Positions 30,813 through 41,887 of a DNA stretch of 64,000 nucleotides are shown one piece after another. Numbering within the stretch: position 1 is the first letter of the stretch; each line of letters begins with the position of its first letter. Location of the stretch: assembly GCA_031265955.1 (NCBI GenBank), contig JAISBY010000010.1:62001-126000 (forward strand), written 5' to 3'. Below the pieces are notes generated by a model that was given only the letters and a program-made list of their open reading frames with translations, was not told the origin of the DNA and made no database searches. The position numbers were made by a program, and so were the translations under genes. Source of the DNA: Mycoplasmataceae bacterium. Lineage in GTDB: Bacteria > Bacillota_I > Bacilli_A > Mycoplasmatales > Mycoplasmoidaceae.

Positions 30813-31940
30813 CTAGAGATTTTTTAATAAGGTTTTCACTTTATTTAGCTGTTCTCAAGGAAGCTTTAATTCTTCTCTTCCAAAGTGCCCGAAAGTGGCG
30901 GTTTGTTGATAAATGGGTTGGTCTAAATTCAATGTTTTAATAATGGTAATTAAATCCATATCAAATGTTTTGTGAACTGTCTTATAAATCTTATCAATAC
31001 TAACTACGTTAGTATTGAATGTTTCAATTCTCATAGAGATGGGTTTAGGTTCTCCGATTGCAAAAGCTAATTCAACCTCACATCTCTGAGCTAACTTAGC
31101 GGCAACAACGTTTTTAGCAATCCATCTTGCATAGTACGCTCCAGAGCGATCAACTTTAGTGTAATCTTTGCCACTAAAAGCCCCACCACCAACATGTGCA
31201 GTTGTTCCGTAATTATCTACAACAATTTTTCTGCCAGTTAATCCCGTATCACCAATCGGGCCACCAATGATAAAATCGCCAGCTGCATTAACTCGAGCAA
31301 CAAAATTAGTGTTTAAGCGGTATTTTTGTGCTATTGGTTTCATAATCTTGTTAATAACGAAATCCTTAAATTTACTATGGTTAATGTCCGTATCATGTTG
31401 AATTGACATTAACATATTGTCTAAAATAGGTTGTTTTTTGCTTCAATCTATCGTTACTTGAGATTTCATATCATATTTAGCGCCATGAAATTTACCTTGT
31501 TCAATTAGTTTTGTGGCAGTTTTAACTAATTCATGAGCCAATATTGTTGAAAGTGGCATATAGGTTTTAGTTTTATCGGTAGCATAGCCGTAAACGATGC
31601 CTTGATCGCCAGCGCCAATTGTTTGATTCTTCTTATCTACTAATTTACTAATATTTGGTGATTGGCGATTAATATTACTGAGAATTGTAAAATCATTTTC
31701 GTTGTATCCAAGTGGTTTTAGAATACTTCAAGCGACTTTGACAACATCAACATATGCTTTCGTTGTAATTTCGCCACCAATTACAATTAAACGATTGCTA
31801 GCCAGTACTTCGCATGCTACACGACTATGTTTATCTTGCCTCAAGCATTCATCTAGTACTGCATCAGCAATCTGATCACAAATTTTGTCTGGATGTCCTT
31901 TGCCGACAGATTCACTTGTATATAGCGCTAATTTTTCCAT
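30813..31940 (-). CDS. metK: S-adenosylmethionine synthetase
   Basis: MetK makes SAM from methionine and ATP. The 375-residue protein begins '[18 protein letters not shown]', then '[13 protein letters not shown]' and '[19 protein letters not shown]', the P-loop-like element with the catalytic Lys. The natural end lies 14 codons beyond an in-frame TGA (Trp). It has an AGGAGA ribosome-binding site eight or so bases before the ATG and sits behind a SAM-I riboswitch with an overlapping terminator, so it is switched off when SAM is abundant. Confidence 0.97.
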
Positions 31941-31949
31941 GATGTTCTC

Positions 31950-31990
31950 CTAAAAATAAATACTACCTTCATAAAGTCTGAAGGTAGTAT
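31950..31990 (-). terminator. Riboswitch expression platform: terminator before metK
   Basis: A perfect 12-bp stem ATACTACCTTCA / TGAAGGTAGTAT with a seven-base loop, followed on the minus strand by TTATTTTTA. It lies between the aptamer and the metK ribosome-binding site. Confidence 0.9.
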
Positions 31991-31998
31991 AGTTTTCT

Positions 31999-32086
31999 AT
32001 AACCATCATTCAAGTTTTAGCACCTTGTTTTATTACAGGTTGCTGAGTGATTGTTGAGCTTGTCTCTATCACTCTCTTTATGGTAG
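31999..32086 (-). ncRNA. SAM-I (S-box) riboswitch controlling metK
   Basis: The minus strand carries the S-box hallmarks in order: AAGAGAGTGATAGAG at the 5' side, then the paired GAGTGAT / ATCACTC arm (P2), CAGCAACC, AAGGTGCTAAA, and a closing P1 strand GATGG pairing with CCAT. CAAG/CTTG closes P4. The spacing between the GCAACC and GGTGCTAA blocks is as expected. A terminator hairpin follows directly and metK is the downstream gene, the classical S-box target. P1 is short, and the P2 loop pseudoknot could not be fully traced. Confidence 0.88.
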
Positions 32087-32141
32087 TAATATATTAACAT
32101 TTTTTGAGTTATATTGTTAGAGTAATTGAACATCAAAATAA

Positions 32142-32185
32142 TAAAAACTCAGTCGTACGAATAAATTTTGAAAGTATTACTGAGT
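32142..32185 (-). terminator. Terminator of the four-helix protein gene
   Basis: ACTCAGT (32147-32153) and ACTGAGT (32179-32185) form a 7-bp stem; on the minus strand the stem is followed by TTTTT. The 25-base loop is large. Confidence 0.6.
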
Positions 32186-32212
32186 CTTTTAAAACGAACT
32201 TTGTCGTTATGA

Positions 32213-32767
32213 TTATTTTGAAGTATCTTTTGAAGCGATTGTTTGAAGTAATTGAGTTCTAAACAATAACACAACAGCAGCAACAATAAAAGCGATACCT
32301 GTCAAACCAAAAATGATATCTAATATTAGAATAGCTACATGAGATCAAGCCAAGTAAGCTGCAGGCATAGCGAATATCCCAATAACAAGAGAAATAACAC
32401 AAGCAATGAAGGCAATTAATAAAAACTTTTTTGTTAATTCTTGTTTTTTAAAACCTTTTGTTTTAGATGATGAACTCTTTTTCCATGCAATCACAACAAG
32501 TATTGTTACACAAATCAATAATACAAATGAAACAACAGAAAGTCCAGCAACAGTTATAGGAACAAGAGCTCCTAATAGCAAACAAAAAACCCAAATACCA
32601 GCAGCTACCAAAGAAAGTATGCCGGCCATTTTAGGGTTATTTTTCTTAACTGATGCAACAACAGTTTTGATATCTTTTGATATTTCTTGTGTAAATGAAT
32701 TTCTGTTTGTCTTATTATCAGACTTATCCGATGTTTCTACAGTAGTTGTAGATTTCTTGGTGTTCAT
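32213..32767 (-). CDS. Unknown membrane protein, four helices
   Basis: The 184-residue product has a Ser/Thr/Lys-rich cytoplasmic N terminus of about 46 residues, a helix pair (about 47-93), a short basic loop ('KKSSSSKTKGFKKQ') and a second helix pair (about 112-170). One Trp TGA occurs between helices 3 and 4. No family was recognised; the arrangement resembles small Mollicutes membrane proteins of no known role. It is followed by a terminator and shares the strand with the lipoprotein upstream, 40 bases away. Confidence 0.7.
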
Positions 32768-32807
32768 ACATTACTCCGTTCTATCTAAAGCTTAATTAGT
32801 GTAAAAA

Positions 32808-33308
32808 TTATGCAGTTATTCCGCCAAATGTTATATCAAAATTAAGGTGTATTTTAGTTCAAGAAGTAGTGGTTGCAGATGTATCCTTAGTTCCTCAACA
32901 CTCAACAGTAGTTTTTGTTAAAGGTCGTCATTCAGGATCATCGGATGGTCTTGGAAAACCAACAACAAGAGCATCAATTTCTTCGCCCATTCAAGTACCA
33001 TGAGTATATGCCAAGTTTACTACTTGACTTCTGCTTGGTCCAACATTAGATTTTGCTGTATTATCTAAATCATGTGGTTTTTCATCATCAGAAGTTGTAT
33101 AGATAGCCGCATAACTTCCGAATTTAGGCGCAAGAACACCTAGCATACTAACTTCTCATCTTTTGTCCGAATTATCGTATTTTAATTCAAGTTTTTGATC
33201 GAAAGATTCAACTTTACTACAAGATGTAGAAACAGCTGCAATCGCCCCCCCAACACCTACAGCACCCATAATTGGCAATACTGTGCTTAATATTATTTTC
33301 TTTTTCAT
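32808..33308 (-). CDS. Lipoprotein with G tract in the signal peptide (phase ON)
   Basis: The 166-residue product has a lipoprotein signal peptide ending 'VSTSC' with Cys30 as the lipid anchor. Seven G within the signal peptide (Val-Gly-Gly-Ala codons) keep it in frame here, so the protein is made. The mature part is hydrophilic, rich in Asp and Trp, with no recognised domain. The signal peptide resembles that of the lipoprotein at 58003 ('LPI' then a Gly-rich stretch, then 'TSC'), so the two belong to one family. Loss or gain of one G would abolish expression. Confidence 0.8.
33245..33251 (-). repeat. Poly-G tract (7 G on the coding strand), lipoprotein 33308
   Basis: Seven C on the plus strand; inside the signal peptide ahead of the lipobox. 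Length fits the open frame. Confidence 0.85.
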
Positions 33309-33451
33309 TTTTTTAGTCCCTCTAAATTGTTAACTTTTAATATATGTTCGTATTATATGACAAATGTGTAATACTTAAAAAAATAATTATAATTTTAAGG
33401 TTCCGTCCGTTGGGTGCACATTAGTGCCTTTAAAAGTGTGGACTCAAAATC

Positions 33452-34171
33452 ATGAAAAATACCTATATCAATTCATTTAAGCATTTGCTAAATTCAAAAT
33501 TAATGTGAATTATTTTTTGTATATGTTTTTTACTTATCATTTTTATTTTGTTAGTGGTGCCTTTATTTGTTATTAATAAAACCGAAACCATTCATCCATA
33601 TTATGTTTTTTATGTCTTATCTGATACTTGAATAATATACTTATTACAATTTGTTTTTGTATTATGTGCTGGTTTCGGTTCGCTTGTTGGTATTATCAAC
33701 TGTAAAAAACATGAGGAACTTTCCATTCTATCTAAACCCATTAGAAGAAATGATTTTATTTTTGGCAAGGTTTTGTCTTCTGGTATATGGTCATGTATTT
33801 TTGCTTTTATTGTATGTTTGGTTTTTCTTATTTTATTCTTATCTACTCTAGATAAAACACATTCTATGTTTTCAAACCATAACAGTAATATATTCGGCTT
33901 GATGCTTTCACTAATTATTATCACTGTTTTCGCTTCTACCATTAGTAATACATTAGGCTATCTAGCAAACCATGTTATCGCATTTTTAATACCGGTAGCA
34001 TTAATTGGTATCTATGTTATTGTTTTTCCGTATGTCGCTACAATTGATGATGGTTATGACTTACATCAATTATTGTATTCATCGGTTGGTCCCCTATTTT
34101 TATTACCAATAGGCACTATAATCTTTGTACCTTTACTTAAAGGTTATCAGAGGAAAATAATCAACGAATAA
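33452..34171 (+). CDS. ABC-2-type exporter permease
   Basis: The 239-residue protein has six hydrophobic segments and the layout of ABC-2 permeases: helix 1 at about 19-43, a pair around 55-85, a cytoplasmic stretch 'KKHEELSILSKPIRRNDFIFGK' and four more helices. The 'R.D.i.GK' element just before helix 3 is common in this group. The substrate is unknown. Its TAA overlaps the ATG of the ATPase gene, so the two form one transporter. A TATAAT lies about 55 bases upstream, leaving a leader that holds a small hairpin (33413-33428). Confidence 0.75.
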
Positions 34172-34893
34172 TGTTTGCGCTACAACTTCAAAATGTATAT
34201 TTAAAAATTCGTAAGCATCAAATACTTAAAGATATTTCTTTCTCTATTCCTCCCAAAAAAATATGTGTTTTCATCGGAGAAAACGGGGCAGGTAAATCTT
34301 CAACCATTAGGTGCATATTAGGATTACAAAAAATCACTTATGGAACTGGTAGTATATTTGGCAAAAGTATTTTTAATTATCAAAGTAGACAAAACGTTTC
34401 TTTTGTACCAGATATTGAGCAATTTATTGATATTTCGGTTCGTCAATGAATCCTTGAGCAGAATAAATATTTCAATTTACCAGTATTAACCATTTATAAA
34501 CGCTTGAACGTATTAATGAAAGATGCTGGTCTTTCTAAAGAAATATTAAGCAGAAATATTGTTTCTTTAAGCTCGGGCTTAAAGAAAATAATAATGGTAG
34601 TTAGTGCATTAATTAGTCAAAGAAAATTAGTCATTATGGATGAACCGACTGAATATTTGGATCCAATAATGAAAAAGAATTTTTTTAATCTGATGCAAAA
34701 GCATAAATGTAAAGGCATAACTTTTTTTGTATCAACTCATAATTTGCTTGAAATAGATAAATATGTTGATTATCTTGTAGTGATTAAGAATGGTGAAATA
34801 GCACTAAGCAAATATTGAAATAAACATAAGATAAATTTGCAAAAAGCCTACGAAAAATTTTACGAAAGTAATGATACATCTAATTTTGACTAA
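34171..34893 (+). CDS. ABC transporter ATP-binding protein
   Basis: The 240-residue ATPase has Walker A 'GENGAGKSS' (about 36-44), a signature 'LSSGLKK' (LSGGQ variant), Walker B 'LVIMDEPTEYLDP' and the H loop 'STH'. The Q-loop Gln is not obvious. It belongs to the single-ATPase exporter type paired with ABC-2 permeases. It overlaps its permease by one base and the convergent lipoprotein gene by four. Confidence 0.92.
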
Positions 34894-36600
34894 ACATAAT
34901 GAATTCATAGAGAACTAAAATTAAAATTATTTTGTTCTATATCATCTCATGGATTTCAATCACGCCAAATGAAACTTTCCATTATTCCAAGTACTCATGT
35001 ATAACCATCTGCTTCATTTCAAATGTCAAAAGCGCTTTTGCCTTCGTCGTTTTTCTTAATCAATGATATGGTAGAACATCAGTAAAACGGCATGGATATG
35101 GGCGTATCTAGATTAATATTGACATTTCAGTTGCAGTTTTGTTCTGCTGGAGGATCGTCACCAAAGCCTGTAAAACCTAGTATTGAATCCACGGTTTCTT
35201 GGGAATGATTATTAGTCGTACTTCAATTTTCAAATGCATATTCAGGAAAACACCATTGTGGTTCTGCTGAACCTGAATTGGGTGCCGAAAACACATTTCC
35301 AAAAAACGTTTTATTTGTATCTTTTTTGAGGTAAAGTTGTGTAGGTTGATCAATTGGTTGTATTTGTATCACATTTGGTCTAATGTAATTGTTGTCAGTT
35401 GTCGTTAAATTTGTAAAATTGTCTAATATTCACGATTTGATGTATAGACCTTGTAAAAATTCACTAGTGTCAAATAATATTTTCTTTTGTCCATTGCTCC
35501 ACAATGCATGGTCTCAGCTGTACAAATTCATAATGTTGATTTCGTAATGTCAATACGATGTAGCATCATATGGAGCGATATCCAAGTAAACAGCATTTTT
35601 AACAGTGCTGTCCTTATGCGCATATGGAAATAAACCCATTAATTTATACTTACTGTTTTCACCAAATTCAATATTAATGACAATATTTGCAGGAACAACC
35701 GTAACCATTCCGTTGATAGTTAATTTCAACGCTAAATTTTCTATTATTCCAGTTCTATAATCATAAGTAAATCTACAATACGAATTCTTTTCGTCTAGTG
35801 ATAAATCTGTAATATATCAATAATTCTTCGTGAAAAAATCTACGCTTGAATTTAGTGAATAGTAAATGTCTGCTAAAAAAGTGTTGTATAGATCCTTGAG
35901 GTTTTGGCCTTCAACATTTACATAAAAGCCACTTTTATTTTTTGAATCATCAGCAAATTCGTTAATTCCAGCAATAGTCATACTGCTCATCCCATATGTT
36001 TGAATGCTTTCGGGATAATCTGTAAAACTATTTGGATCGATTTTTTGATGATAATCGTTTGGATCAACCCTAACTTTAGGATTGTTTGGATCATAAATGG
36101 GAATATCAAAGTCAAAGGAATTTTCGTTGTAAACGACATTAATTATTTTATCTATACTAACGGTTCTAGCAGTACACTTAATATGAATATTAAAGTTAGC
36201 ATCAATTTGTTCAGGATTGCTAACATCGTTCTTAATATAAATGTCAGGGCATAAAAAATAATTAGAATTAATAGGATGAGCATTTATCCAATCATCAATC
36301 TGATAGATATCTCCATTAGAATCTACAAATTCAATCTCATCATCTTTATTAAAAATTGTTTGATTACTTGAATCAGTCACAAAAATTTGCAACTTAAAAT
36401 CCTTGCCATAATATCTTGAAAAATGTAAATTTAACTTACTATGGAGCCCAGAAATGTGATTAATTTTATTTAATGTTCCAAAACCAACCGAGGGGGGGGG
36501 ATATCTTAGCACAGGAAGATAAAGAAATCAAAGAATACACGACCGGTAAAACGGTAGAAATTGTTAGAAAACCATACTTTATTTTTCTTACTGGTTTCAT
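34890..36600 (-). CDS. Large lipoprotein split by a 9-base tract (phase OFF)
   Basis: The ATG at 36600 starts a lipoprotein signal peptide ending 'LSSC' (Cys30), followed by 'AKISPPP'; with the present nine C in the coding strand the frame ends about 14 codons later at 'EH'. The long body (from the tract to TAG at 34890) is open one frame away and runs through many Trp TGA codons. Eight bases in the tract would join them into one protein of about 569 residues. The body is Asn/Asp/Tyr-rich with no recognised domain, as in variable surface lipoproteins. It converges on the ABC ATPase gene with a four-base overlap. Confidence 0.8.
36492..36500 (-). repeat. Poly-C tract (9 on the coding strand), lipoprotein 36600
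   Basis: Nine G on the plus strand, directly after the lipid-anchor Cys codon. A tract of eight would put signal peptide and body in one frame. Confidence 0.9.
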
Positions 36601-36635
36601 CAATATTAATATATCTTTATTAAATGGGAAATTAA

Positions 36636-37949
36636 CTAATTTATTTTAGTCTTAACTTTAGTACCAGCTTCCTTTTTAAGAATATTGTTTTGCATTTCTT
36701 GAATCTGCTCAATTGATGTAACATTATTCATTAGAGTGTAAAGCATGAATTGCTTTTCCTTTGGATTATTAGCATAATGAGTTTCAACAAATTTTACGCC
36801 ATTATCTAACTGTAACATTAAATCACCAGCTTTTGCTTTGGTAATGCTACCATTTGTTAAAGGTATTTTAATCATTGGTGGCAAAATGGAAACAAAGTTA
36901 AAGTCATCTAATGATTCAATCCCGTTAGTATAAGCAAAGGTTCTAAAGGTAGCGATTGTGCCTTCAATTCCTTTAATTGAATTTAAAACAGAATTTACTT
37001 TAGAACTTAGCATGTTCTTGATGAAGATACCCACAATTACCGTAATAGTACCAATTGGTAGTATGATGGAGAAAATCAAATCTAAATTTACACCTCATTT
37101 ACTTAAAAAGATAGCCTTAACAATAGTGTAGATGTTTTGAAAGATCATCACAAAGAGTAAATACATCAAGTCTGATTTGTGCTGCGATAAGGTGTCATCT
37201 AATGAGCCACTGCCTTTTCTTACTTTTTTTACAATTCAAGTAATACTGTATGTTAAGATCCAGTAACCAATTACGATCAAGGTTGATAAGAAATTAAAGA
37301 AGGCAAAAACAATGGCTAAATTAGTTACAAAGTCTGTATACATTCTAGTTTTAAATAAACTGAAATTAATAGAGCTAGTAGGGAATTTAGTACTTAAGTT
37401 GTATTTTTTGATATTGTTGTTCTCAACGATCATTTTTGCTGATATGTATATTTGCATGGCTAATGCAACTAAAGCAATTAAACAAGTAATAAACATATAT
37501 GAGTAAGCTAAATCAATAGCATTAGAACGGGTTGTTCAAGCGGTAGTAGGGTCAGTTGCTGGGGCTGCAAAGGTGTTGGTAATAAACGACATTAATGAGA
37601 AATTGATTAAGTGGAAATAACTCCCAGCGGCTTTATACATTGCAATGTAAGCATTAATGGTGGTTTGACCGTTGCCTGGATCGGTTGCAGTAATAGTACC
37701 GTTATTAATTCCGTCTTTAATGTATTTAATTGTTAAACCACCGAAAGGGTTATTTTTGGTATCAATAGCACCACTTATAATGCAATTATTAAAACCAGTT
37801 TTTTCAGCGACAAAAGCAATAGTGAAATAAAGCAATACAATTAAGAAAATAATTCAAAATATCATTTTAATAATTGATGGCATATCAATGGATTTAAATG
37901 TATTTTTGAGATTGTTTTTGATATCTTTTTTAGAAATTTGTTTTTGCAT
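36636..37949 (-). CDS. Multi-pass membrane protein, unknown
   Basis: The 437-residue protein has five or six hydrophobic helices (about 28-50, 150-172, 205-240, 255-275 and 285-310) with a short cytoplasmic N terminus and a large extracellular-type loop between the first two (about 50-140, Gly/Asn/Thr-rich). The C-terminal 120 residues are hydrophilic. No family was recognised. Two Trp TGA codons. It starts two bases after the lipoprotein gene at 37952, so the pair probably acts together at the membrane. Confidence 0.7.
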
Positions 37950-37951
37950 AA

Positions 37952-38716
37952 TTATCCCTCAAAAAAATCTGGAACTGTTGTCATAGCATTAATGCTTGGT
38001 ATATGAGTATAACCAATTGGTCCGTTTTGATAAATCATAATTGAACCTAACCCATCGCCCATAGTCGGAGAAATGTTTTGACTGAAATATTCACCAGGAT
38101 TTGTTGAGCCTTCTATTGTATCTAGATTAAAGGCCAAATTTTTATAGCACAATAGTATTTCAATTACATTACCAGTATTTAAAGGAAAATCTATTCAGTC
38201 ACCATCACTACCACTTTTTTGTTGAATTGTGAAATCATTTTGAACAGTCAAATGTAAGTAACCAATATATGACAATAGTAACTCATTATCTATTGATGAA
38301 TTCTTTTCAACATATACACTATTGGTATTAAAAGTAGGGACTAAATTTTTACTATCTATAAGATTTCACAAATTTTGTTCGCTTTTGAGTCTAATTGATG
38401 TTGCAGAAGTATCACCATCCATAAGGGTTAAACCATCTTGAAATAGAAAATAAGCAAAAGAAGAATATTCTAAACACCATGTAAGTTTTTCTTTAGAACG
38501 ATTAGTGTTATCATTTACTAATTGATTTCAATGCTCATAATAATCATCTTTGCCTGTAATTGTGTTTTCTTTCCCTATTCGGTCTTTGTACAGCTTAATC
38601 ATGTATGTAGTTTCCGTTTGATCATTGCCACAAGCAGTAGCGCTAATAAGAATTGCACCTGAAATAATTCCGACACTTAAGGGCAATAAAATTATCTTTT
38701 TTCAATGTTTTATCAT
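37952..38716 (-). CDS. Lipoprotein, unknown
   Basis: The 254-residue protein has a signal peptide with lipobox 'ATAC' (Cys28). The mature part is hydrophilic and partly beta-structured. No homopolymer tract is seen in it. An AGGAG ribosome-binding site lies inside the end of hemW, whose TAA overlaps this ATG. It is followed after two bases by the multi-pass membrane protein gene. No domain was recognised. Confidence 0.78.
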
Positions 38717-39768
38717 TAAATTAACTCCTGGAGCGTATTATCTAATAAATTGAGATTGTCTGATATTAAATGATTGTTAGTAATATGCACATATTCTAAT
38801 TTGTCTTTGTAAAACAAATATGCATCTTTATGCATTTTTCTGTTTAAGTTCAATCCTTCTTTTAGCCTCAATCCCATTAACATAATTTGAAAATAATAAT
38901 CTTGTTTGGTGTATATAGTCTTTTTAGGTTTTCATTCTTTTATATTTCCAATGTTTTCGTAGTAAACTTTATTTTCAAACCCACAAGCACCCAAACCAAT
39001 TGCTTTTCAATCATTGGATAATCAATAAGCTTTATTGTGCATTGATTGATATTTCTTATTAATTGATCAACTGCTCACTTCATAGCGTTGGTATTTAATA
39101 TCATTCATACATTTAATAACATACGCTAGTTGCTTTTCAATTAGCGTATCATTCAATTGGTACTTTTGATTATTTAAAATAGAATTATTTTTTAATTCCA
39201 ATGCATATCACGAAACATGACGAATACATTCATTCATAATGAATTGTACAGCTTGTTTAATATCTTTATTAGTTAATTCGTTAAATCCATAAATTAAATC
39301 GCAAGATATGTTATTAATATTTGCTTTGTGCAAATTAGTGATGGCTAGTTTAACATTGTTAAAGGTATGTTGTCTTTTATATTTAATTAGAATATTGTTA
39401 TTAACAGTTTGCACGCCTAGAGAGACTCTATTTATTTTATTTTTTTTAAGAACAAGGGCCTGTTCATAAGTTAAATGTTCCGGATTACATTCAATTGTGA
39501 ATTCATATTTCTTTGCTTGTAAGTATTTATTTAAATTACCAAGTAAATGGTTTAGAGTTTTATTGTTTAGATAATTGGGGGTGCCACCACCAATGTAAAT
39601 AGTTTCAAATTGATTAGGACGACATTTAGTCTTAATTTCTTTAATTATTTTATCAATGTACTTTTTGATGTTTGTTTCATCACTTACAAATCTAACGAAA
39701 TCGCAGTATGTACAAACTGATTTACAAAAAGGTATGTGAATATATAAATGTTTTACTCTTCAACTCAT
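38716..39768 (-). CDS. hemW: HemW-like radical SAM protein
   Basis: The 350-residue protein begins 'LYIHIPFCKSVCTYCDF', the CxxxCxxC iron-sulphur motif of radical SAM enzymes in the HemN/HemW context, and 'IYIGGGTPNYL' follows. HemW proteins are related to coproporphyrinogen oxidase but act as haem chaperones; this organism is unlikely to make haem, so the role is unclear. Its first bases overlap the miaA end by four and its stop overlaps the lipoprotein start. Confidence 0.85.
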
Positions 39769-40649
39769 GATTTAGCAGATTTAATTATTTCTTTTAAATT
39801 ATTTTGTCTATATTCGCATACATTTGTGTAGTGGTGACGAATCCAAGTTAATTGACGCTTAGCATAATGTCTTGTATTCCGTTTAATTTTTTCAATGTCT
39901 ACAATTGATTTAGGATGAGTGAGTGCGTGAGCAATATCCAAATATCCTATTGCCTTAAACGCATTGAGAGTATTGTAATTGTGAAACTCGCCTACTAATG
40001 AACTCACTTCTTTATATCAACCATTTTTAATCATTTGATCAACGCGTTTGTTAATGTCTTCATAAAGTTGTTCTCTTGGTTTTATGCATAATACATACAA
40101 TGGATTGTATATAGGCTTTTTATGATTACGCTTGACGGAAGTAAAGTTTGCAATTTGTAAAGCTCTTACCAAACGTTTATGATTTTTGCCAATTTTATCA
40201 ACTAGTTCCGTATCATATTTTTTTAACTCAGCTATTAGTTCATCAATTGATAAATTGTCAAAACTATTATCGCGTTCTGGAGCACTATCTAAATCATAGC
40301 TTAAAATAAGGGCATCAACATATAGATGAGAACCACCTACTACTATTGGAATGTGTTTTCTTTCGTAAATGCCGGAAATGATAGTATTAGCTTCTTTCTG
40401 AAATCTTTTAATATCCCATTTATCTTTAATTGAAACATTTCCGATAAGATGGAATGGCGCTTGTTTTAATTCGCCAGTACTAGGCTTATTGACCCCTATA
40501 TTCAATTCACGGTAAACTTGAAAGGCATCAGCATTAACGATTTCTCCATTTAATTCTTTTGCTAAAGCAATGGCAACATTAGTTTTATTAGTGGCAGTAG
40601 GTCCTACTACCACAATAATTTTTTTAGTGTTTAACGATTTTGTCGGCAT
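39765..40649 (-). CDS. miaA: tRNA dimethylallyltransferase
   Basis: MiaA adds a dimethylallyl group to A37 of tRNAs reading UNN codons. The 294-residue protein has the P loop 'GPTATNKTNVA' (about 16-26; GPTASGKT is usual, so Ser-Gly is replaced by Thr-Asn), 'GEIVNADAFQVYRELNIGVNKPS', 'VVGGSHLYVDAL' and 'KRNTRHYAKRQLTWIRH'. The P-loop changes are worth noting but the rest of the active site is conserved. It begins 26 bases inside the preceding reductase gene. Confidence 0.94.
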
Positions 40650-41577
40650 AAGAGCGTACTCTATTTAGTATGTGGCGAACAGCTACACTAGCTTCGCCAT
40701 GTGCACAAACTATACTACTAGGCTTACCATCGTAAATACAAATATTACCAATGGCATAAATATTTTTGAGATTGGTCATTTGATGAATATTTACTGGGAT
40801 TCTTTTATTTTGATCTATTTTAAGATTTTTAAAAACATTTAATCCAGTACTATCAATTGACTGCCCATATTGAACAATAAGTTTTTGAAAACTAATCTTA
40901 TCAATTTTTGATGTTTCATTATTTTTGAAAGTAATTTGATTTTTATTTACTTTTAAAATTTCATAATTTAAATAAATTTTAACTTTATGTTTTTTTAAAT
41001 TATTGACATTAACCCCGTTAGCTCTAAATTCTTTTCTACGATGAATAATGGTTACTGATTTAGCAACAGAACTAATTTCATTAGCTCAATCAACAGCCGA
41101 ATCACCACCACCAAGGATTACAACATTTAAGTTTTTGTACGAATCAAGTTGGTTAACGTTGTATTCAATATTTTTATGTTTATCGACTGGAATTTCTAAG
41201 CGGTTTGGAGTAAACATTCCAGGCCCAGTGGCGACTATGATAGCTTTAGCACATATTTTCTTTTTATTAGATAAATTAATAACAAAAGAACCATCGTTAG
41301 AAACATAACTAATTAATTTGGTTTTTAATAGCACCGATACTTTAGTTTGTTTTAGTTGTGCAATGAAATTGTCAATTAATTGGTAAGCTTTAATGCGAGC
41401 ATATCCTGGATAATCTTCAATTGTTTTTTGGCTATAAATCATTAAAGGCTGTCCGCCAAGATAATCATTGGCTTCAATTAAAATAGATTTCAAACCTTTG
41501 ATATGAGCAAGACTTGCTGCGAATATACCAGCAGGTCCGCCACCGATAACTAAGACATCATAGGTTTGTTTTTGCAT
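40624..41577 (-). CDS. Ferredoxin/flavodoxin-NADP+ reductase (TrxR-like fold)
   Basis: The 317-residue flavoprotein has an N-terminal FAD-binding 'VIGGGPAGIFAA' and an NADP-binding 'VILGGGDSAVDWA'. The thioredoxin-reductase CxxC pair, which should lie just before the NADP motif, is missing. That makes it a YumC-type ferredoxin-NADP+ reductase and not TrxB. A TATACT (minus strand, 41587-41592) is nine bases before the ATG. It overlaps miaA by 26 bases. Confidence 0.85.
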
Positions 41578-41887
41578 ATGGGTATTAGTATAACTAAAAC
41601 GTGAAGCAAATAGCGGTTAATCTAGCGCAATATGATTGACATAATGAATATTAAATTCAATAACTTTAAACATTTAAATTTTTTACAAAACCAAAATTTC
41701 TGCTGAAAATTCGCACATTGTATTACATTCCATATACAAAAACATAATTTTAATACTGAAATGATTGAAAAATAAAATAAAAGTTTGTTTCCCATTATAC
41801 TCATATCAAATTATTTATAAGGTTTGGCAGGCCACAAGGCATAGTTTATTGCTGTGCTTGCCAAACCATATATATGAGAGGAACAAA
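41578..41887. other. Intergenic region with divergent promoters
   Basis: This 310-base gap has no supportable gene. It holds the minus-strand promoter of the reductase at its left end, a plus-strand TATACT near 41797 and a long hairpin (41821-41867) in the leader of the repeat protein. Nothing else stands out in the AT-rich middle. Confidence 0.6.
41821..41867 (+). promoter_or_regulatory. Hairpin leader upstream of the repeat membrane protein
   Basis: GGTTTGGCA (41821-41829) pairs perfectly with TGCCAAACC (41859-41867); an imperfect inner stem (GCCACAAGGCA against TGCTGTGC) extends it. There is no U run behind it, so it is not a terminator. It ends 20 bases before the ATG at 41888 and may stabilise or regulate that mRNA. 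Confidence 0.6.

Noticed and set aside
33309-33451. Small stable RNA (SRP-like or 6S-like) between the lipoprotein and ABC permease
   Set aside because: No conserved domain or closed long stem could be found; only a weak hairpin and a TATAAT are seen.
40624-41577. Thioredoxin reductase TrxB
   Set aside because: The redox CxxC motif is absent; the fold fits ferredoxin-NADP+ reductase better.
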